Under the pieces are notes generated by a model. The model saw only the letters and a list, made by a program, of their open reading frames with translations, had not been told where the DNA came from and searched no databases. Below are positions 7,041 to 10,505 of a stretch of 10,505 nucleotides of DNA, piece by piece. Where the stretch lies: the NCBI GenBank assembly GCA_002428405.1, contig DIWD01000011.1:1-10505 (forward strand). The letters run 5' to 3'. Position 1 is the stretch's first letter. Each line of letters begins with the position of its first letter. This stretch comes from a bacterium UBA6115. Its GTDB lineage: Bacteria > Bacillota_A > Clostridia > Christensenellales > Aristaeellaceae. A program made the translations under genes and the position numbers.

Positions 7041-8624
7041 TTACGATTTGTCCGGATTATCGCCTTCATACAGGGTAAGAAGCACAGCGGGGCTTGCCTC
7101 GCCATCCTGCGACAGGCCATTGTCCAGCTGGAAGCTGATGACGGCTTCTTTGGTTTCCTCGCCAAATATTCCGTCAACCTCGCCCTTGTAATAGCCCTTC
7201 GCCTTGAGCTGCTGCTGGAGCATGATCACCAGGGCGCCGATATTCCCCTGGCGGAGCGTGACATAGTCTCCATTTGGCGCTGCGGTGACATTCGCGGTAA
7301 ACGGGACAGGCGTGACAGCGGGCGGATTCCCGGCCTGGCCAAGTTCGGCATACAGCGCGCTTTGCGTATCAATGCCTGCCATGCCGTCTTCAACCAGATG
7401 GCGCGCATGCTGAAAGCTGATGACGGATTCCCTGGTTTCACTGCCGTAGAACCCGTCCGTCTGCCCCTTGTAGTAACCCTGGTCTGTCAGCGCCTGCTGA
7501 AGATTTTTGACCAGTATTCCTTCATCTCCCTCCTTGAGTGTGATCATTCCGCCATCCGGCGGGGCTGTTACGGTCACAAAGGTCGTGATGGGCGTTGCCT
7601 CAGGTGTCGGGGAAGCCACTTTTGTTCCGGAGGGAACCACGCCCTCATACAGCAGGCGCTGTGTATCCTCGCCCGCGTCCCCGTCCTGAACCAGTCCGTA
7701 GGCAAGCTGGAAGGCTTTCACGGCATCCCGCAAACCGGCCCCATACAAGCCGTCAATGCTGCCTTTGTAAAAGGCCCGGGCTTTCAGGGCCAGCTGGAGT
7801 TGCACCACCAGGGCGCCTATGCTGCCTTCACGCAGCAGGGCATATCCGCCTCCGGGCGGGGGTGTCACGCTGATGAACCCGGCGGCAGGCTCCATTTGGA
7901 TGGCCGTCAGATCAGAAGAAAACGGCCAAACGGATACGATTTCATCCTGGATATAGATGACGCTGAAGAGTTCTGTACCGTTCAGAGCTATTTGCGCCTT
8001 GAAGTCGTCCGCGTTTTTCGCCATGACAGGATTGTCTGTCCCGCCATAATAGAATACACATTCAGCGGCCGCGGGGTACCTGTAGCGGTCGGGGACATTG
8101 TCGTTGGTGAAGCTGGAAACATGATCACCCTGATAGGTCACCGTCACCAAATCCATGACCAGGTAGGTTATTCCGTCCTCCTGCTCAACCGCGGTGAGAA
8201 ATCCCGCGGCGACGCCTGTCCGGGCGCTGCTGGGCCGGCGCTGCAGGTAGACGGTATAAACGGAGCTGCTCCCATCGGATGATACAACAGAGATGGTTAC
8301 GGTTTGCGGCTCATCATTCATCTCAAAGATCTGGGACGGTGTGCCCGAAAGGCCCGCCAGTCCGTTGATCGCAATGACGGCGTTGGGGTCAGCGCTCACG
8401 GGGGTCAGCGTCACCCGGCTGACCCAGCTGGCCACGGTGAGCAGGTAGGTGTCTTCCAGCGGACTGAAAGCTTCAGGGCGCATGATGGCGGTGTTGGGGC
8501 AGTTGTGCGTCAGGGAGGTGAGCGCGCTGGAAGGCAGCGCTGTTTCCGCCGAGGCAGTTGATGAAATGCCGCATGAGGCAGCGAGGCATACCGCCAGCAG
8601 CAGGGACAGGAAGCTTCTCATCAT
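7041..8624 (-). CDS. Secreted protein with cadherin-like domain and three peptidoglycan-binding domains
   Basis: This 527-residue exported protein has a signal peptide (hydrophobic core about 4-17, likely cleavage after Ala-Ser-Ala at 24-26). The LAASC at 14-18 is a poor lipobox, so a lipoprotein is less likely. Residues about 50-129 fit the cadherin-like beta-sandwich domain (PF12733), with FSPLEDTYLLTV near its start and SSSVYTVYLQR at its end. Residues 134-250 are a domain I cannot assign. Three PG_binding_1 repeats follow, at about 259-328, 358-427 and 453-521. Each has the form LREG..G..V..LQ..L...GYYKG..DG.YG..T..AV..FQ....L..DG.AG..T...LY, and they are joined by Pro/Thr-rich linkers. 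It carries no catalytic domain, so it probably anchors to or senses the wall rather than cutting it. GGAG five bases before the ATG supports the start; a second ATG follows at once. It is first in the minus-strand run and has its own promoter candidate. Confidence 0.9.
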   Translation of the reverse strand: MMRSFLSLLLAVCLAASCGISSTASAETALPSSALTSLTHNCPNTAIMRPEAFSPLEDTYLLTVASWVSRVTLTPVSADPNAVIAINGLAGLSGTPSQIFEMNDEPQTVTISVVSSDGSSSVYTVYLQRRPSSARTGVAAGFLTAVEQEDGITYLVMDLVTVTYQGDHVSSFTNDNVPDRYRYPAAAECVFYYGGTDNPVMAKNADDFKAQIALNGTELFSVIYIQDEIVSVWPFSSDLTAIQMEPAAGFISVTPPPGGGYALLREGSIGALVVQLQLALKARAFYKGSIDGLYGAGLRDAVKAFQLAYGLVQDGDAGEDTQRLLYEGVVPSGTKVASPTPEATPITTFVTVTAPPDGGMITLKEGDEGILVKNLQQALTDQGYYKGQTDGFYGSETRESVISFQHARHLVEDGMAGIDTQSALYAELGQAGNPPAVTPVPFTANVTAAPNGDYVTLRQGNIGALVIMLQQQLKAKGYYKGEVDGIFGEETKEAVISFQLDNGLSQDGEASPAVLLTLYEGDNPDKS

Positions 8625-8767
8625 GTTTTCTCCGATCTGTGATCCGTTTGTTTGGTTTCATTTGGGTGCTGCGCTGCTGGAACTGTGGCTGCGTCATCCT
8701 GTCACGGATGCCATGATTGCGGAGTCATTTGTTGTACTCTTTTGTTCCACTTGCTTGTGATACCATC

Positions 8768-8796
8768 ATGTTATACTTGTTTGGTGGATTTGTCAA
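8768..8796 (-). promoter_or_regulatory. Sigma-A-type promoter candidate for the minus-strand cluster
   Basis: On the minus strand a perfect TTGACA (plus positions 8791-8796) is followed by either TATAAC after 15 bases (8770-8775) or TAACAT after 17 bases (8768-8773). Transcription would start near 8762, leaving a leader of about 135 bases before the ATG at 8624. I see no clear riboswitch fold or terminator in that leader. This is the best candidate start for the run of genes from 8624 down to at least 5948. Confidence 0.6.
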
Positions 8797-8895
8797 GCCG
8801 TCCTATTTCAGTACGCCGGCAACATCAGATTGACCGCGGAGGGATGCCTTTCCTTTTTCGGAAATCATCCTGTGCGTCCAGTACGAAAGAAAAAC

Positions 8896-8924
8896 TTGAC
8901 AAGGTTTTCTCCAGACGCTAATAT
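8896..8924 (+). promoter_or_regulatory. Sigma-A-type promoter of glnA, overlapping an inverted repeat
   Basis: TTGACA (8896-8901), a 17-base spacer and TAATAT (8919-8924) make a near-consensus promoter, with transcription expected to start near 8931, about 70 bases before glnA. The -35 box is embedded in a near-palindrome, AAAACTTG-A-CAAGGTTTT (8891-8908), which is complementary apart from one extra base and could be an operator. I find no TGTNA-N7-TNACA site of the GlnR/TnrA type in this region. Confidence 0.75.
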
Positions 8925-8930
8925 TTGCGT

Positions 8931-8999
8931 GTTCATGGGGCAAGGGTGCTGATGAATCATCGGCATGACCAGCTCCTTTTTATGTGAGGAGGAAAGAGT
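8931..8999 (+). promoter_or_regulatory. glnA 5' leader with hairpin and possible Shine-Dalgarno masking
   Basis: The predicted leader holds a hairpin (GCTGATG at 8948-8954 with CATCGGC at 8958-8964, extended by GGT/ACC at 8945-8947 and 8968-8970 across a bulge). A T run at 8977-8981 follows six bases after it. CTCCT at 8973-8977 is complementary to AGGAG at 8987-8991, part of the AGGAGG ribosome binding site of glnA. The element could attenuate transcription or hide the ribosome binding site, but its short stems make this tentative. It does not match a glutamine riboswitch or the paired hexaloop hairpins bound by ANTAR proteins as far as I can see by eye. Confidence 0.4.
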
Positions 9000-10331
9000 A
9001 TGGGAAAATTGACAAGGGAAGAGATCGTCAGCCGGGTCCGTGACGAAGACATCCACTTTATCCGCCTGCAGTTCACCGATATCTTCGGGCAGCTTAAAAA
9101 TGTCGCCATCACCGCGTCGCAGCTTGAAAAGGCGCTGGACAATCAGGTCGCCATCGACGGCAGCTCCATCGAAGGGTTCATGCGCATCGAGGAGTCTGAC
9201 ATGCGCCTGTTCCCCGACCTGGACACCTTCACCCTGCTGCCCTGGCAACCGGAAGATGACCGGGTGGCCCGCCTGATCTGCGACGTGCACACCCCCAACG
9301 GAAAACCCTTTGAGGGCGACCCGCGCCGTGTGCTCAAACGCGCGCTGAAGAAGGCGGAGGACATTGGCTGCTCTTTCATGGTGGGCCCTGAATGCGAGTT
9401 TTTCCTGTTCCAGACGGATGAGAAGGGCAACCCTTCCACCGTCACGGGCGACGAGGCGAGCTACTTTGACCTGGGCCCGCTGGATCACGGCGAGGAGGTC
9501 CGCCGCGATATCTGCCTGGCGCTGGAGCAGATGGGTTTTGAGATCGAAGCCTCCCACCATGAGGTCGCGCCCGGCCAGCATGAGATCGACTTCAAATACG
9601 CCGACGCGCTGAAGACCGCCGACAACATCATGAGCTTCAGGCTGGCCGTCAAAACACTGGCCAGGAAAAGCGGGCTGCACGCGACCTTCATGCCCAAGCC
9701 CATCTTCGGCATCAACGGCTCCGGGATGCATACGAACATGTCCCTGTTCAAGAACGGAAAGAATATTTTCTTTGACGAGAAGGATGCCAAGGGGCTTTCC
9801 CGCGAGGCCTACAGCTTCATCGCCGGCATCCTGGAGCATGTCAGGGGAATGGCCGCGGTGGCAAACCCGCTGGTCAACTCCTACAAGCGCCTGGTTCCGG
9901 GTTATGAGGCGCCCTGCTACCTAGCCTGGTCCTCCGTCAACCGCAGCGTGCTCATCCGCGTCCCCGCCGGGAGGGGCAGCAGCACACGGCTGGAGCTTCG
10001 CAGCCCGGACCCCTCCTGCAATCCCTACCTGACGCTGGCGCTGTGCCTGACAGCCGGGTTGGAGGGCATTGAAAAAGGCCTGGAACCCCCGAAGGAAACG
10101 CCAGAAAACATTTTCGCCATGAGCGCCTCACAGCGCGCCGCAAAAGGCATCCTGAGCCTGCCGGGTTCCCTGAAAGATGCCCTTGACGCGCTACGGGGGG
10201 ACAGGCTTATGATGGAGGCGCTGGGGCTGTCCGTGGCAGAACGCTATATCCAGGGCAAGGAAAAAGAGTGGGATGAGTACCGTACCCAGGTCAGTGATTG
10301 GGAAATCAGGAAGTATCTTGGCTTGTATTGA
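9000..10331 (+). CDS. glnA: Glutamine synthetase type I-alpha
   Basis: Glutamine synthetase (EC 6.3.1.2) joins ammonia to glutamate using ATP and works as a cytoplasmic dodecamer, the main entry of ammonium into metabolism. The 443-residue length is that of the type I-alpha group of Firmicutes. Visible marks are DGSSIEGF (53-60), the metal-binding GPECEFF (129-135, Glu131 and Glu133), [13 protein letters not shown] (186-198, Glu188 and Glu195), [14 protein letters not shown] (233-246, His244), the flap Glu303 in VPGYEAPCY, and [13 protein letters not shown] (332-344, Arg334). Arg62 is present, the residue that in Bacillus subtilis governs glutamine feedback inhibition. The adenylylation-loop insertion of I-beta enzymes is absent, as expected for regulation by feedback and by protein partners at the C-terminus ([13 protein letters not shown], 423-435). 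AGGAGG, seven bases before the ATG, is an ideal ribosome binding site. A possible regulator gene follows 37 bases downstream. Confidence 0.98.
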   Translation: MGKLTREEIVSRVRDEDIHFIRLQFTDIFGQLKNVAITASQLEKALDNQVAIDGSSIEGFMRIEESDMRLFPDLDTFTLLPWQPEDDRVARLICDVHTPNGKPFEGDPRRVLKRALKKAEDIGCSFMVGPECEFFLFQTDEKGNPSTVTGDEASYFDLGPLDHGEEVRRDICLALEQMGFEIEASHHEVAPGQHEIDFKYADALKTADNIMSFRLAVKTLARKSGLHATFMPKPIFGINGSGMHTNMSLFKNGKNIFFDEKDAKGLSREAYSFIAGILEHVRGMAAVANPLVNSYKRLVPGYEAPCYLAWSSVNRSVLIRVPAGRGSSTRLELRSPDPSCNPYLTLALCLTAGLEGIEKGLEPPKETPENIFAMSASQRAAKGILSLPGSLKDALDALRGDRLMMEALGLSVAERYIQGKEKEWDEYRTQVSDWEIRKYLGLY

Positions 10332-10368
10332 TCACATGGATGCGGTTTGACCGCCGCGGGAGGGGATG

Positions 10369-10505
10369 ATGCTGAGCGTTCAACTGGCATTCATCAGCGA
10401 GCAGACGCGCCAGACCCTCTCCCGCGTTCTTGTGTCATTTGGGCTGCCGCTGGGTGAAGCGCACGGAGCCGGAGCACCTGTCATCCGCGCGGTCAGGAGG
10501 CGGGG
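10369..10505 (+). CDS. Partial gene, possible ANTAR-type regulator (N-terminus only)
   Basis: Only about 45 codons are present before the window ends. The reading frame is open and preceded by GGGAGG (10358-10363); two adjacent ATGs exist (10366 and 10369), and the second has the better spacing. The visible protein begins MLSVQLAFISEQTRQTLSRV and continues to a stretch GEAHGAGAPVIRAVRR. A short N-terminal strand, a helix, a second strand and a small Gly/Ala turn followed by a helix is the layout of the degenerate receiver domain of ANTAR regulators, which in clostridia are found next to glnA (NitR-type antiterminators). The identification rests mainly on this neighbourhood, as the RNA-binding ANTAR domain itself would lie beyond the window. 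It begins 37 bases after glnA, with only a 5-bp hairpin (10342-10354) between, so co-transcription is likely. Confidence 0.45.
   Translation, partial: MLSVQLAFISEQTRQTLSRVLVSFGLPLGEAHGAGAPVIRAVRRR

Noticed and set aside
7041..7860. Direct repeats at DNA level considered as a repeat array
   Set aside because: The similarity comes from the three peptidoglycan-binding domains within one coding region; DNA identity between copies is partial and the spacing follows the protein domains, so it is domain duplication and not CRISPR or a tandem repeat element.
8865..9839. A 324-codon minus-strand frame opposite the start of glnA
   Set aside because: It lies entirely opposite glnA and its promoter, has no ribosome binding site of note and has shadow-type composition; glnA on the other strand is certain.

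Overview
The window looks like a chromosomal segment from an anaerobic, fairly GC-rich Firmicute of the clostridial type. The support is a type I-alpha glutamine synthetase with the Bacillus/Clostridium feedback arginine (Arg62), strong AGGAGG-type ribosome binding sites, TTGACA promoters, and a DUF1836 gene and an lmo0937-type gene, both families centred on Firmicutes. The genus cannot be named from the sequence alone. No mobile element, CRISPR array, tRNA or rRNA is visible.

Layout. (1) 76-4540, plus strand: a two-gene glycan-degradation operon. It encodes a cytoplasmic GH38 alpha-mannosidase and an unassigned barrel-like protein resembling a glycoside hydrolase, and it ends in a strong, probably bidirectional hairpin terminator at 4552-4583. 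(2) 4624-8624, minus strand, converging on that operon: a run of six genes read from about 8760 down to 4624. In reading order these are a secreted protein with a cadherin-like domain and three peptidoglycan-binding domains; a 48-aa lmo0937-type membrane protein; a secreted 251-aa protein of unknown function; an 80-aa charged helical protein; a DUF1836 protein with a predicted DNA-binding domain; and a 51-aa two-helix membrane protein. One sigma-A-type promoter candidate precedes the first gene and a second precedes the 80-aa gene. (3) 8625-8999: a divergent intergenic region holding promoters for both directions. (4) 9000-10505, plus strand: glnA, followed by a gene cut by the window edge that may encode an ANTAR-type regulator.

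How the parts may work together. The first operon probably trims mannose-containing oligosaccharides inside the cell. The minus-strand run mixes wall-binding secreted proteins, tiny membrane proteins, a charged helical protein and a possible regulator, which suggests an envelope or stress module; this is inference from gene types and shared orientation. The last region is nitrogen assimilation, with promoter and leader structure suggesting regulated glnA expression. The least described items are the 538-aa partner of the mannosidase and the minus-strand envelope cluster. Neither is shown here to be a new system.
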